NCBI GenBank assembly: GCA_037126765.1
Contig: JBBCBC010000002.1
Span: forward strand, 44,830,889-44,894,888
Length of the DNA stretch: 64,000 bases
Direction of reading: 5' to 3'
Origin: Stenogyne calaminthoides
Lineage: Eukaryota; Streptophyta; Magnoliopsida; Lamiales; Lamiaceae
Made by a program: the position numbers and the translations under genes
Notes under the pieces: generated by a model
What the model was told of the DNA's origin: nothing
What the model saw: only the letters and a program-made list of their open reading frames with translations
Database searches by the model: none
In this document: positions 11,236-23,489 of the stretch, piece after piece
Layout of the letters: each line of letters begins with the position of its first letter
How positions within the stretch are numbered: position 1 is the first letter of the stretch

Positions 11236-11915
11236 GTGAACAGAGCTTATAGTCATGTGCACAACTGGAAATGGCTACTACCCTTTTGAGTTTTGACTAG
11301 GAGCCCTTTTCTTTCATAAAGAAAAGCTCTGCAACAATGGCTTTTAGGCAATGGTGTTAAAAGAAGCAAAAGTAGCACACACAGATTGTGTGGGCTTTTT
11401 CTCTTTTGTTGAATTGAAGGAGGAAAGTCTTACACTAATATGTCAAAGAGCACAAAAGTAGATGCGCTCTACTAAAAGGTGGCAAAATAGCAGCAAGCAG
11501 AACATAGGGTACGTGGGATCATATTAAATAGTGTTTGAAAAATGAAATTGTATTATCAAACAAGAAAAAAAGATTTCTTGACAAGAAATAGGAAGTAGCA
11601 CATTCCTATCAATTGTTTTGTCTTGCGAGTGGGAGAGTTGGTAACCGTCCCTCCTCCACCCCATTCTTTTCCTTATACTGACAAATCTATACTTACACAA
11701 ACCCTGTATCTATTGTTGTGACACTGACTCTGAATTGTATCATGTCTTTACCCCTATTTCATAGACTGGGTCTTACAGTTTATTTAGAAATTAGAATATA
11801 TATCAATTTGCAATCTTTTTTCTTTTATTAAAGTCAAATTGAGAGAAACACAATTAAATAAACAATAAGTTTTATATGCATTCAGTTGCACTATGTATTT
11901 ATAGGCCATTTTAAA
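11236..11915. other. Upstream intergenic DNA, no gene seen
   Basis: No coding exon, TIR pair or RNA gene was recognised. Confidence 0.4.
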
Positions 11916-11921
11916 AACATT

Positions 11922-12037
11922 CAACTTGTTATATTAAAAGATGTAATTTGTTTACACTGAACTGTGCAACTATTAATATAAAGTAATAGTTGTACAGTTA
12001 TGTGTAAACAAATTACATCTTTTAATATAACAAATTG
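11922..12037. repeat. Near-perfect hairpin, 54-nt arms
   Basis: Arms 11922-11975 and 11984-12037 are inverted copies with about four mismatches, separated by an 8-nt loop. The core motif is AAAGATGTAATTTGTTTACA. Weaker complementarity continues a few bases outside. It could be a small foldback MITE or the source of a hairpin RNA. No target duplication was identified. Confidence 0.8.
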
Positions 12038-12044
12038 CATATTT

Positions 12045-13670
12045 CTAAAATACACTATGAACATGAGACTCACTCTTGAATAAAACATGAGTTGAAAATT
12101 GTATTTTCGAAATTATAAAATGGTTGTTCAGTAGAGTATTTATTTTAATATTTTTTTAGTAATGAAAAACCCAGTAATTTTGTAATTGGTGATAGAAGAT
12201 TGCGCCAGAGTGGATTAGCATAGAGATTCGGTAACAAAATAGATGAATATACAATAGAGTTAAAGGCTACTGGAAAAGAACTAAAAGAAGTTGTGAATTT
12301 TGAGGTCAATAAAAAGTGAAGAAAAGGTGAATGTAAAAAGTATGGGATATTCGAGGCTTTAGAAACTAGATAATGGTAATTTTTTGCTGTTACAATTATA
12401 TAATGGTATCTCACTCATACTCTTGTAAGTTGTAACTGCAGTTATTAATATCAATTCTGTTGTGTTTCCATATGTAGAACCATCTCAATTTATTTGATAA
12501 TAAAATATTTTTGGATGTGTGATTTTAGTTATATTATTAATATTAATATTAACTGGATAATGATAAACAATTATAAGTTTTTATTTTAAAAATGTATTAT
12601 ATATATACCAAATTCCAAAATACTCATCTAAATATTTTATTCTAAAAAAAGAATTGAAAAGAAAAAATATTTTCAAGAACACCTTTGAATATAACAAACA
12701 TATTATGCAAACATTTTTTAGTTAATTTGCAGAAAAATGTAAAAATTGCAAATCACACTCACTAGTTTTTGTTATTTAATAATAACATTATTAAAATCGA
12801 AGTTTCCCTTCATCTAAGAGAACAGCTTCATTTTACCTTAAAATCCTTTCAGATCGAAATCAACATTTTCTTGAGTACTAACATCTCATGGAAAACCTCA
12901 ACATTGACTAAATTGATTTGAAATTCAAAATGGGGTCATGAAAATTCTTTATTACACAACCGATGTATGAGATAATAACACTAGAGTCTTTCAATCAAGA
13001 AAATAGTAAAATACCCAGTTTGTCTTTTAGTTAATAAGAAGAAACTAGTTAAAAAGGGGTTTAATGAAAATAGCTTAGCCTCAAAAGGGATGAAAGTTGA
13101 GGCTAAAAGGGGACATTGGATGCTTGAAAGGAGATGAAATTTTGTGGGGTTATGTTTTGTCTAAATCGTAATTAATCAAAAATTAGAAAAGAAAAAATGG
13201 TAGATACCCACATTGTCCTGGAGCATCCAAGAGACTAACGTTTGTCAAAGAATCACACGAGGAGAGAGATAGAAGGGTAGTCATGTCCAATATCAATACA
13301 AAAGAAAAAGATTATTAAGGCATCTCTTTTTGTCGTTATGTAGGCCTCCTTATTATAAAAGCTGCCTTTTTACAGTTACAGGCTGCCAACGGGATTGAGC
13401 ATGGGGTTTCTTGTACTAATTAATGTAACTAATGTATTCACTTGAATAATTAATATTATAGACACACTTACGTGTGAGACGTGTTATAATGTGCACATTA
13501 ACGCTTAATATTTTGAAAAAGTAAGTGTTGATTTATGTTAAGTGGTACCTTATTCCATACGAGTTATTGTCTTAACCCACTGTTATCTTTTGAGATTTGT
13601 GACTCAAAATAATGTAGTAGTAGAAATTTGCGTTGCGTTTTGTTATATCCTTGATTATGACTTACAGCGT
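12045..13670. other. AT-rich intergenic DNA
   Basis: No gene, RNA gene or bounded transposon could be supported. The open frame on the minus strand around 12145-12414 has low-complexity AT-driven composition. Confidence 0.45.
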
Positions 13671-13675
13671 TCCAA

Positions 13676-13710
13676 ATCCATATCCATATCCATATCCATA
13701 TCCATATTCC
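13676..13710. repeat. Hexanucleotide microsatellite (ATATCC)n
   Basis: About five consecutive copies of CCATAT are present. They translate as alternating Ser-Ile or Trp-Ile in the two directions, which explains the spurious open frames across them. Confidence 0.9.
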
Positions 13711-14848
13711 AACTATGTTATATGGTATTTTTTTTAAATTGATGGTAATTAACCGTTCAAATGTGATTAAATTGAGGAATTTAGACCGGAAGAGGATCCA
13801 CTCATCCACCCCCTTTCTATATAGACTACTGAATTTTTTTCTTGGAGATTAGAAACTCAAAATTCTAATAATCAATTTTTTTGTTGGAATAGCTTCCAGC
13901 TGCAGTCAAAATTATTGCATAACATTTTATGATTGACGTATTTTTTTAGCGCAATAATACTTACGTTATATTATTACAAAAACAACGATGGTAGGAAAAT
14001 TCATCCGATTAACCGTACTTTTTAAAGAAAGATTTTTATTGAACATTAGTTCAAAAAAATTATACAAATAAAATTATTTTTATTCAAAATGAAAATCGGC
14101 GAATTAAAGGAAAAATGAGCATGACAATCAATGAATTACTAATTACTATAATCATCTTTTGTGATATATTGTACCAGTCTTGGGGTGGTGCAAACGGTCC
14201 TTCCGCTTAGGGCCTCCAAATTATTTTTATTATATGTGTAATTATATATAAGTTAAACATGGAGTTATATTTAAAAAAAATTGGACAGCAAAGAATCTAA
14301 GAAAACCCGAACTATATCAAAACTCTTATCCACAAAGAAACACAATCCACTATCAAAGCCATGAAGCTCCAAATGATGTCCTAAAACACCTACCCAACCA
14401 AATTAAAGAACCACCCTTCAAACTCATTAATGCAATACTTTGATCACCAAACTCAATTAAACTAGCTAGACATGCATAATGCATTCATCTCTATCGGATT
14501 TTCATCCGATAATTCGATAATATATATTACAAAAGCAAAACATTTTATTACAAAAATAATTCGCAAGGATTAAAGTGTGGAAAAGGGTCAAAAGACCACT
14601 TTTGATGAAGTGCGCATCAACTTATAATAAGGTGATACATCCTGATCTTGTTTAGAAATGTATGCAATTTCTGTTTTTTATTTTTATTTTCGCAACTATC
14701 TAATTAAGAATGCATATTTGATGATCTTCAAGTAAATAAATTTAGACAATCCACGAAGGATAAACTCATATAAGAAAAATATAGAGAAAACCCCCATTTT
14801 TAATCTCTTTTCATTTAAAAAGTTCTTTTTTATCAAGGTTATTTATTT
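13711..14848. other. AT-rich intergenic DNA
   Basis: Nothing with a supportable boundary was seen. Confidence 0.4.
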
Positions 14849-15292
14849 CATTCTTTTTTAGCCAAGATAATTAATTTTTGGGCAATTATACCCTTAAAGA
14901 AGTTAACAAAAAATTAAAAAAAATGGTGGTACAGAATTAATATAGTGTAGTAAAAATTAATTAAATTGTGGTATAAATTTAAAAATGATGGTACAAGTTG
15001 AATTAAATTATGGTACTGACTGAAATGATAGTGGTACGGTGTTAAAATAAGGTGGTACGGGGTTGAAATAAGTGTGGTACGGATAGTGGTACGGGGTTGA
15101 TAAAATGGTGGTACGGACTGAAACGATATTTACAGACTGAAGTGATAGTGGTACGGGGTTAATTGAAGGATGGTACGAGCTGAAATAATATTGGTACGAG
15201 GTGTATATATGGTAGTACGAACTAAAATAATGAAAGCATAAAAAAAGGGTAAAGTTGGAAAAAAAGAATATTCTTTCGGCTAAAATAGAATG
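14849..15292. mobile_element. Possible foldback element enclosing a GGTAC minisatellite
   Basis: CATTCTTTTTTAGCC (14849-14863) and GGCTAAAATAGAATG (15278-15292) are inverted, with similarity fading outward. Between them, about 14925-15225, lies a degenerate array of units resembling GTGGTACGGnnTGAAATgaTA, around ten copies at 20-35 bp spacing. No clean target duplication was found, so its status as a transposon is inferred. Confidence 0.5.
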
Positions 15293-18287
15293 ATTATAAA
15301 TTTTATAACAATTTTTTTTTTTTTATGCTAGACTATTTATAAACTCATCCCAAAAATATATCATAGTCATAAATTTTGAAATCATAATTTTTAATCGCCA
15401 TGTTAATCTTTCCTATCTCAGATATTGTTTCGGCCACTTTTTTATAAGTTCCCGTCTTTACCATTGGATTGTGTACGTTACCAAAGAAAGAAGAGAGAGA
15501 TACCATTTTGGCGTGTAGTGACAGCTAGATTTCAAATTTCACAAGAAAATAAAACTAAAAACAGTTTGTCATACATTACCAAGAAACTTCTGTTTTATCT
15601 TGTTATGAAACTTTATATACAAATTGCAATTCCGATACAATTGTTCGTTAAAAATGTCAAAGTTTAAAAGATTGTTAAAAGGTTTTGCATAAAATAAGTC
15701 AATTTGGGAGTAAGTGAAACACACAATTTAATTAAACTGACAGACATACTCATGAATAACTGAGCTGTATTTATAATATTCTTTTGCAATTTACAAGAAA
15801 AAAAACAGCATCTCATCATATTTTATGTCTGGATTCCTTGCCACTCTGACTGAGACAGTCCTCTATAATTTTTTCTATCTATGTGTTTGTCAAACACTAG
15901 ATTAGGTTTGATATATACCTGTAAATATTTTAAAGTTGTACTGATTTTTTCCCTTTTTATAAAAAGGTTTTTATAAATTTTTAGAATTGGTCAAACAGGA
16001 ATCAACAACAAAAATAGGTAGAGGTAGAGAGATTGGTTGTCAGCAACAAAATCAATGAATCAAGAGACAACTGCTGCATTTATCTGTATGTATCAAGTAA
16101 CACTAATCTCAAGGTTTGCTGATCAATAATGAAAATTGACAACAAATGAGACACCAAATGCTTGTTTCTTTTATGACTTAAGTGGCAAAATTTATATGAA
16201 TTTGAGTTTAAGGTATGAACTCTTTTTCTTCGAATACAACAAATGTCATAAGTATTATTATTGTTGTACACATGAAGCGTTAAATTTTAAAAATGAGATA
16301 CTTAGTATGCACAATTGTGATGCTTTGTATAAATAATAATGACACTAAAAAAAAATATTCACGATAACTCGGGTCATAGGACACAAACTCTATTTAAAAA
16401 ATTTCGTCCATCTAATTATGAAAATGAACGATCTCAAGTAAATTCGATGCAATCCAAATTTATTCATACGTGACATATTGAACATTCAATTTTAGATCTC
16501 ATTCTAAAGAATATTCAACTAATCATATTTTTCCTTATTCAGGAATACAATATGCAGGTATACATATATATGATGTCACTGTCACGTTCAATACATATAC
16601 ACGCATACATATATGTGTGTCATATACACATATATATACATGCAGACAATCAATATGTACATGAGACATTCAGTATAAAACGTCTATACATTAATTGCTA
16701 TTATTCATTTTAAATCAGTGAATTATCATTTCAATGAATAGTGTGGATCCCAAAATTCTCACATATTAACATTTTGTGTCATGCATATTAGGCATACCAA
16801 ACCATTTTTTGATCAGAAAAAGAAAGCAAGCCGATCCTATTTATTCATTGTCATTGTCCCATTTCCTTATTTTTTTTTCAATTATTTTTTTAAAAAGCAG
16901 GCAACAATTAATTGTGAGATGTTGGAGCTTCCAGTTTCAGTACTGAAAGGCCACAATCTTACACATGTATCAGCTGTATCAGCTTTACAGGGAACGCATG
17001 CTTTATAAAAAAAAATTGTAGCAAATAATTACAAATCAGCAGGTTGCAATGTAACTGTAAGAATGGACCATTCAACAGTCTGAAGTGTTTCTTTCCAATA
17101 TATGAAGTTTGATAGGGTCATCCTTTTTTACACTTTTCTTGTCCATACTCCATAGTCCATATGCATGCATATTTGAGGACTCAGCCTTATATTAAGTCTA
17201 CAGACACTCACATAAATTAAACACTACATAAAACACTATTGCCCCAGATTTATAGTGATTTAATTTATTGATCTTATGTAAATTAGTTTTGCAGCTTAAC
17301 TATTTCGCAACTATCACTTTATAGTAAAACAACTAATACTATTTAAAAATATACTCAAAATGCAAATCGATAAATTGGTTTAACTTGCCTTATTGCAAAA
17401 TTAACATCCGGTGAGGTTAGGTTAGGGGTGGGGGTGGGTGTCAAAAAGTATATTGATGAGCTGAGATATAGGCATTGATAGATTAGAAAAAGAAAGAGAA
17501 TCCCCAAAAGAAGACAAAAAGTGAACTTTCCAAAGACATTTGGACAAGAGAGTCAAGGCCAATCATATGTGGATGCATAAAGGCATCTCCCCGTCCCACC
17601 CCCATCTTTTAGTCATCCAAGAACTATCTTCTATGTGAATGAATATCAAGTAACTTGAAAGTAGAAACTAAAGAAAAAACAGATAAAACCTGAATACTTG
17701 ATTGATTCAACATTGTTATGGTGATTAATTTTATAAATTTAAAAGGTTGAATGGAAGTTTATATAATTTTCAAGTTTAAATTAACACACATACCGTTGCT
17801 GATATATGTTTATTTGAAGTGTGGTTACTCATGAAAAAAACATGTTCGAGTTTTATTCACAAGAAATAAAAAAAATAAACAAGTCGAGTTCAAAAACACA
17901 CTAGTTCAAAGTCTTCAAGTTTCAAATTAACTTAATTAAGGGCAAAGGTGGTCTTTTTATATCTTTTGTTCTTTCTGCAGTTCATCGAATCAGTTAACTA
18001 TTTTCTCCAATTTGTCCTCAAGAACAATGAGTCAATGATACAAGAAATCCTGTCAAAAAAAATAAAAAAATGATACAAGACAAAAAACATCACTTGACCA
18101 CCAGAAATCTGAGGACATAACTGTCCATCACCAAGGAAAACTAGAAAATGACAGAATATACAATAATCTTGTAGGACTTCATCTAAGTTCTAACATGAAA
18201 TCGGGCGATCTCCATCAGATAACACTTGGCATTTGTTTCATCTTATATGCTTCAATGGTATACCAAATACTAACCTTACAATTCTAC
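15293..18287. other. Intergenic DNA downstream of the KNL2-like gene
   Basis: No gene supported. It includes an alternating purine/pyrimidine tract rich in ACATATATAT at about 16555-16645 and a G-rich patch at about 17410-17440. Short open frames at 15425, 16136 and 16781 lack protein-like composition. Confidence 0.4.
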
Positions 18288-20334
18288 CTAATGCATTGAT
18301 CTTGTGATCCGACGAGCTCTACTTCTTGTCCAAGGACCTTTATGTATCACACATTCTACAGTACTGCTTTTCTTTTTGGTCTTTGTTGTACCATGATCCA
18401 CGAAAATCATACTATGTATTGGTTGTGAAGTCTCTTTCTTTCCACTTGATGCTTCACTTGCTGTAGAATCAAAAGTGCCAGTTCCATGATCTCCAGGCCT
18501 AGCAGTTTTACGAGCATCAGAGCACGGAACCCCCTTTGACCCACAAAAATCAGCTCTTTCTTCATAAACAGATAGGTCAGCAAATTCTTCCCAGTAATAT
18601 GGAAATCCAAATTCGAAATGGTCGCATACCTATTCAAAGTCGAATATAAATAGAAAAGTTGTTAGCTTATTCATATCTCCACATAAAATTGTTGATAGAG
18701 ATGCGGCAGAAGGAGTCTCGTGTGAGACGATCTCATACATGAGACAGAGCTCCATCTCGGTATTTGGGTCATGTTTCCCCTTTCAATATTGATTGGTCTG
18801 GAGCCCCATAAACTCATGGGTTAATATGAGAATGTCTCGTACAAATTTTTGTCATATAGAATACCTCATGAGAGAATCCGTTTTCGAGTGTTCGAGACTT
18901 ATTAAGAGATCCAAGGAGCATTATTGTTATGTCATCAACCGTTTTAAGGGTAACATCATCTTGTGTCTTGACTATGGGTGCAGAGGAGAAGCATCTAGTG
19001 TCTATGCCCTTGCATTGTCGGATACCAACAAATCAGGAACACAAAATGAAGTAATACTACCAACTAAAGGAAAAGTAAAGTAGACTTGAATTTTGTCTAT
19101 GGTCCAATAACCAAATACGAAATGTGACGGCATTTCACAAGTGAACAGTTAAGGGTGGTAGCCAAAATAATGCAAGATTTGGCATACATCATATTCAGTA
19201 TCATGTAATGCACTAGACAAAAAATCTCCAGATTGGCAATTAGCAATTACTTGATCAATGATTTGTGCAAAAAGACAATCGCAGAAAAGGTATTCCAAAG
19301 TGACCTTTTTACTGAACTTCGATTTTATGTTGCAAACCTTGTCTAAATAACATAATATAGTTATGCAGCTTGCTAAACCTCCTTTTGAAGATTTATGAGA
19401 TACACCATGCCTAAACTTGGGTTCCAGCTCTACCATTTGATAGTAAATGTTAGTGACTTGGTGTATGTTTGATCGCAGAGCCAAGCATTACAAATCCTTA
19501 ATAATTAATCAATTTTGATTAAACTAAGTTAATTGATACATCAAATTCTCACCACCGTTTTGGACTACTATTTATATCACTATAGTTTGCATTCAGGTTG
19601 AAGGATTTAGAAATAGAGATTTCAAATCCATAATAGTGAATCTATTTGGTGTTCAGTGTATCTAGAATCTCTAAACAGGACATTTAAGCTACTTATCCAT
19701 CATTGCGGTGGATTTGAAATCCAATATGACATGAAATACTCAATGCTACAAATACTTTCCTCAAATTTATACTCTTCTACTAAAACCAACCGAATGAAAA
19801 TTTGAAATCCAACAAATGCTTCCGAATCATTTAGAACACTTGACTCTAAATTCTTCAGTCCAAACTAACCACAAAGAATTAATGCCTGTCTTCTGATCCC
19901 AAAAAAAAATATTAATGTGTGTCTTTCATTTCTATATTACATTTTGCACATACTGTGGAAGTATTTCATACATTAAATTGAATAATTTTAGTTTATTCTC
20001 CAATCTAAAAGATATTTTTATTATCAGGTTAAAGAAACAAGTAAATAAATATAATAATTAGCAAGGAATGTGAAAAGTTTACTCTCTGAATGTGAAACCT
20101 CCAATGCCTATTCGTTTGCCATGAAAATCTGAGTCTGCCCTAATCAGCCACCAATCGTGCAACAAAACCTGCTATTAGACCACCGTTAAAGGCGAGATAA
20201 ATAATGCCTCCATCAAATTGAACAAAAGCAATTAAAGGGGGAATTCAAACTTGATTCAAGAAAGTGTCGGGGGTGGTGGCAGGAGTTGAGGGAGGTCTCT
20301 GGCGAAAGCTTCGGAGTGCAGCCGGGGTTCCCAT
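18288..20334 (-). CDS. SANTA-domain kinetochore protein, KNL2-like (beta type)
   Basis: Four coding exons: 20334-20251, 20168-20083, 18994-18865, 18629-18288, giving 213 residues. The N-terminus MGTPAALRSFRQRPPSTPAT leads into a SANTA domain (about 29-125). Its signatures are LLHDWWLIRADSDFHGKRIG, GGFTFRE, FSSAPIVK, LLGSLNKSRTLENGFS and FEFGFPYYWEEFADL. KNL2 (M18BP1 homologue) directs loading of the centromeric histone CENH3 in the nucleus. The protein is short and I see no CENPC-k motif after the SANTA domain, only a Ser/Thr-rich tail ending in a basic WTRSRARRITRSMH; that fits beta-KNL2 rather than alpha-KNL2. About five residues usual between FTFRE and FSSAPI are missing with the acceptor used for exon 3, so that junction is the least certain. 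The stop at 18288-18290 and the start ATG are clear. Intron 2 is about 1.1 kb and holds an unexplained open frame. Confidence 0.85.
18714..18847. repeat. Foldback MITE in KNL2 intron 3
   Basis: The left arm TCTCGTGTGAGACGATCTCA and the right arm, which reads GTACGAGACATTCTCATATT on the other strand, form imperfect inverted ends around about 80 bp. Related sequence occurs at about 3228-3385 and 26030-26180. It lies wholly between exons 3 and 4. Confidence 0.55.
19149..19484 (-). other. Unexplained open frame inside KNL2 intron 2
   Basis: A minus-strand frame of about 110 codons has mixed, protein-like composition (KFRHGVSHKSSKGGLASCI, VTLEYLFCDCLFAQIIDQVI). There is no ATG at its start; it begins after an in-frame stop and opens at TTG. 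I recognise no family. It does not fit between KNL2 exons 2 and 3 without breaking the SANTA domain. It could be a captured gene fragment, an alternative exon or chance. Confidence 0.3.
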
Positions 20335-21593
20335 AAAGATTAAATGAAGCTATGGAGTAATCTTGCAGTCTTTATTCCGACGATGTGCTCAGAGTAGATT
20401 CTTCCTATGCTTTTTTGGTGCCTATTATTCGAATTATTGTTTCTCTTTTCTGAAAACAATAAAAAGAATTCAAAGTAAGCTAGGGTTACAAGACTCTGCA
20501 AAGAATTATTGCAATCACAAATATCAATCCCCCAACAAACTACCAATTGGATTAAATAAATGCAATTAATACAACAGGCACACATAAAGTCACTTCTATC
20601 AATTAGGTTAAATTAATATAAGAAGCAGAAAAAAAAATCTAGAGAAAAAAAGCAAATAATAAATTCCTGATGTTTTTGGAAACAAGAGAATGGAAGGAGA
20701 TAAAAGAACAAAATATACTTTACAGTTAAGCCTATAAAGCCTGTCCAATATAATCTGAATATTCAAGACTCGTAAAAATCTACAGTTAAATTGCTGATTA
20801 ATACAAGATGCAAAATTCAAGTCTGAAATACAATACATTATCAAAATAAGTCTATTACAGTGAAATATTCAAATCTAAAACTCATAATAATGTCTTCTCA
20901 AGAAGTACTAAAACAAATGCAAACAAGTGAACAAACAAAGCATCGTTACTTCTTCTCAAGAAATTAAAAGGGAGGTACAACTAAACAAATAAAGCATCAA
21001 GTCTTCAAGATAACCCCACTGTTGAAATATGACATATCATTATAATTAATCAGGTGGACTTCTCATATATATCTTAGATATTTTGCACAAGAAGAACAAA
21101 TGAAATAACATATCATAATGAGCGACATCGCACAGTACTCGTGAACAATGCATGATTATATCTAGCATCAGAAGAGCACAAGAGTAAGGGACTAATCAAA
21201 CCCAATATGTATTTTCATCAATACCCATCAAAATTACGGATTTTCTATTTTCAATCTACATAAACAACTTAATTAAAAAAATCCTCAAACTCAAGTATAA
21301 TTGCATAAACCACCATTAAGCCGCTTAGAATTCAACACCAGATACATCAAAAAGTTAAGAAAGCGAGATCAAATAAGAAGCAAAAAATTAATGTGGAAGA
21401 GACAATTAAACCATCACCATTAAACGACTCCCGGCCATCGAGTCCATCATCCACTAATATTTAACCCGATTTTTTATTATTAGCTAGTGAAATCACAGGA
21501 TATACGAATTTTTCATTCTTCAAACAATAAATAGTTGATAGGTTCGAGCAATTAAATTAAAAATGCAGTACAATAAAAGGTAAGAACGTATAC
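20335..21593 (-). other. Probable leader intron of the KNL2-like gene
   Basis: A good donor (GATTCAG then GTATACG) at 21593 and a candidate acceptor (GACTGCAAG) about 20 bp above the ATG suggest a 1.2-kb intron in the 5' untranslated region. No coding exon was seen inside it. This is an inference from splice consensus only. Confidence 0.4.
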
Positions 21594-21740
21594 CTGAATC
21601 TTCTTCAACCCATATGAGAAAATGTACACTAGAGAGGCAGAAATGATTCTTAATCGAAATTTCGAGCTTGCAAGCGTCTAGACTGGTGGTTGGGCTCCGT
21701 CGGAGTCGCGGTTTGAACTTCTGGAGAGAGAACTGAGAAC
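21594..21740 (-). other. Probable non-coding first exon of the KNL2-like gene
   Basis: A locally GC-rich, CT-rich block (CTCAGTTCTCTCTCCAGAAG on the minus strand), typical of plant leaders, ends at a strong splice donor. The upper limit is a guess. Confidence 0.4.
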
Positions 21741-22532
21741 CGAATGCTTGCTTTCGGTTTTCTGAATTTTTATTTTATTTTTGACAGGTGTATAAAGTTG
21801 CATTAGAAGAGTGTGTTTTTTAGTAAATTTGTGACGTCGTTTAATCGTGAAGCCCATGATTCAAGCGGCCCAAAATACACATAAAATTACTCTTTTTCCC
21901 TAAAAAAATACGCAGAAAAATTCCAACAAAAAATTATTATGATTAAAAAAGTCTATGTGACATTTTGAAGTTAAATAAAAAAATAAAATAATTACATAGG
22001 CGACGGTTACCTGTTCGGTGACCTGCTACAACAGGTTAAAGGACCAATTTAAAAAAAATTAATAACTTATAGGAACAAAATCAAAAAATCAAAACAATCA
22101 GGACCAATTTCAAAACGAAGAAAAGTTACTGGACTACAAAAAACTTAATCTCTAATAAATAAGTTGGATCTAAAAGTCTATTTAAAGTCATTTTAAGCTT
22201 ATTTCAACTTTAATATCAAATTTAAAGTAATTATATTAATGTTGTGATTTTAAGATTTATTTATTTTGTTCTATTCTTAAAAAAATTTGAGGTTAATTTA
22301 TTGAAGGTTAAATTTATTTAATTGAACAGTTTATTTAAATGTACATTATTAATTATATGGAGTAATTTTTATTAATATAAAATTAGTTAATAAATAAATA
22401 AATATATATATTCTTAAATGAGTCGATCTGTTAAGTTTAAAAGATAATTTATAAAAATGTAAGCCTAATTTGTATAAATAAATAAGCTATAAAAAAACAT
22501 AAGTCTAACTCGTTTATTAAAAAAGTCGAACT
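21741..22532. other. Intergenic DNA with transposon-like debris
   Basis: No gene. A segment around 22000-22140 (AGGACCAATTT repeated at about 22043 and 22100) looks like repeat-derived DNA without definable ends. Confidence 0.35.
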
Positions 22533-23480
22533 GAGTTTTTTTTTTTGACAGAAAAAGAAATTGTATTAAACAACCAGAAAATCGGCTTCCACAGTAGCAA
22601 CAATATGATCCGGAACATGGATCGAGAAAAAAGCATTAACAGAAATAAAAGCATGAAAAGCAAGTAAATGCGCCACAGAATTACCAGCTCTCCTAATCCA
22701 AGCAAAAGTCACTCTATCAAAGTCAGCAACCAAATCCCGAATATCTTGAACAATAGTCCCCACATAACTGAGATCCTGCCTTGGACAAAGTAAGGCATAA
22801 ATCACAGTTTGAACATCAGACTCAACCACCAAATCACGTACTCCATTCTCTCTAGCGATCTCCATCCCACATCTAATCGCCAAAGCTTCCGCAACATCCA
22901 CAACGAACGAATCACACAGCTCCCCAAAACACCATCTCACACGACCCCCCTCATCTCGAAGAACACCAGCTATCCCTGAACCATGGCCAGATCGAACCGA
23001 AGCATCTGTATTAAGCTTCAAATGTCCCTGCCTCGGAGGTCTCCACCTCGTCACATGAATAGCCCCACGAGGCTTCAAAGCAATAGCCGGGTGGGCAGCC
23101 AAGTAGTCCCTACGATGCGAAGTCGCACTATCCACAACCTCCCTTCCCTTGAAACACAAGCACATTACGAGCAAACCACAGAGTCCACATGATAGTCACA
23201 AACAGACAAAAAGTCTCATCGTCAAGTCTGCCACCCATCTCCCGAACCCAAACTTCCAACGGACCATCATCAAAAGGCACAATAATAGGACATAAGTCCC
23301 ACACAACACGAGTCCACTCACAATCCCTAAACACATGCTCCGCCGTCTCCACCTCCACACCCACACCACACCTCGAACAAAAAGGATCCACATCCACAAA
23401 CCTACCAATAAGATTAATCGTAGTAGGAATGATAGAATGCACATCAACCCTCCATTGGATAATTCAACATATTCCCACCT
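22533..23480 (-). mobile_element. LINE 3' fragment with zf-RVT and RNase H domains
   Basis: On the minus strand, a zf-RVT segment (DPFCSRCGVGVEVETAEHVF, then RDCEWTRVVWDL) at about 23128-23442 is followed by an RNase H (RVT_3 type) domain at about 22566-23060: GHLKLNTDASV, GIAGVLRDEGG, EALAIRCGMEIA, VESDVQTVIYAL, FAWIRRAGNSVAHLLA. The two parts overlap in different frames near 23130-23170, so a frameshift separates them. The 3' tail is an A run (T run on plus, about 22534-22546). Upstream reverse transcriptase and endonuclease regions are absent. I found no convincing target duplication. It is a different LINE lineage from the 54.9-kb copy, which lacks RNase H. Confidence 0.8.
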
Positions 23481-23489
23481 CTATTTAGG

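Noticed and set aside
13542..13809. Frames with Ser-Ile or Trp-Ile runs
   Set aside because: Created by the ATATCC microsatellite.
17410..17440. G-quadruplex or telomere-derived tract
   Set aside because: Only three runs of three or more G are present and there is no regular TTTAGGG array.
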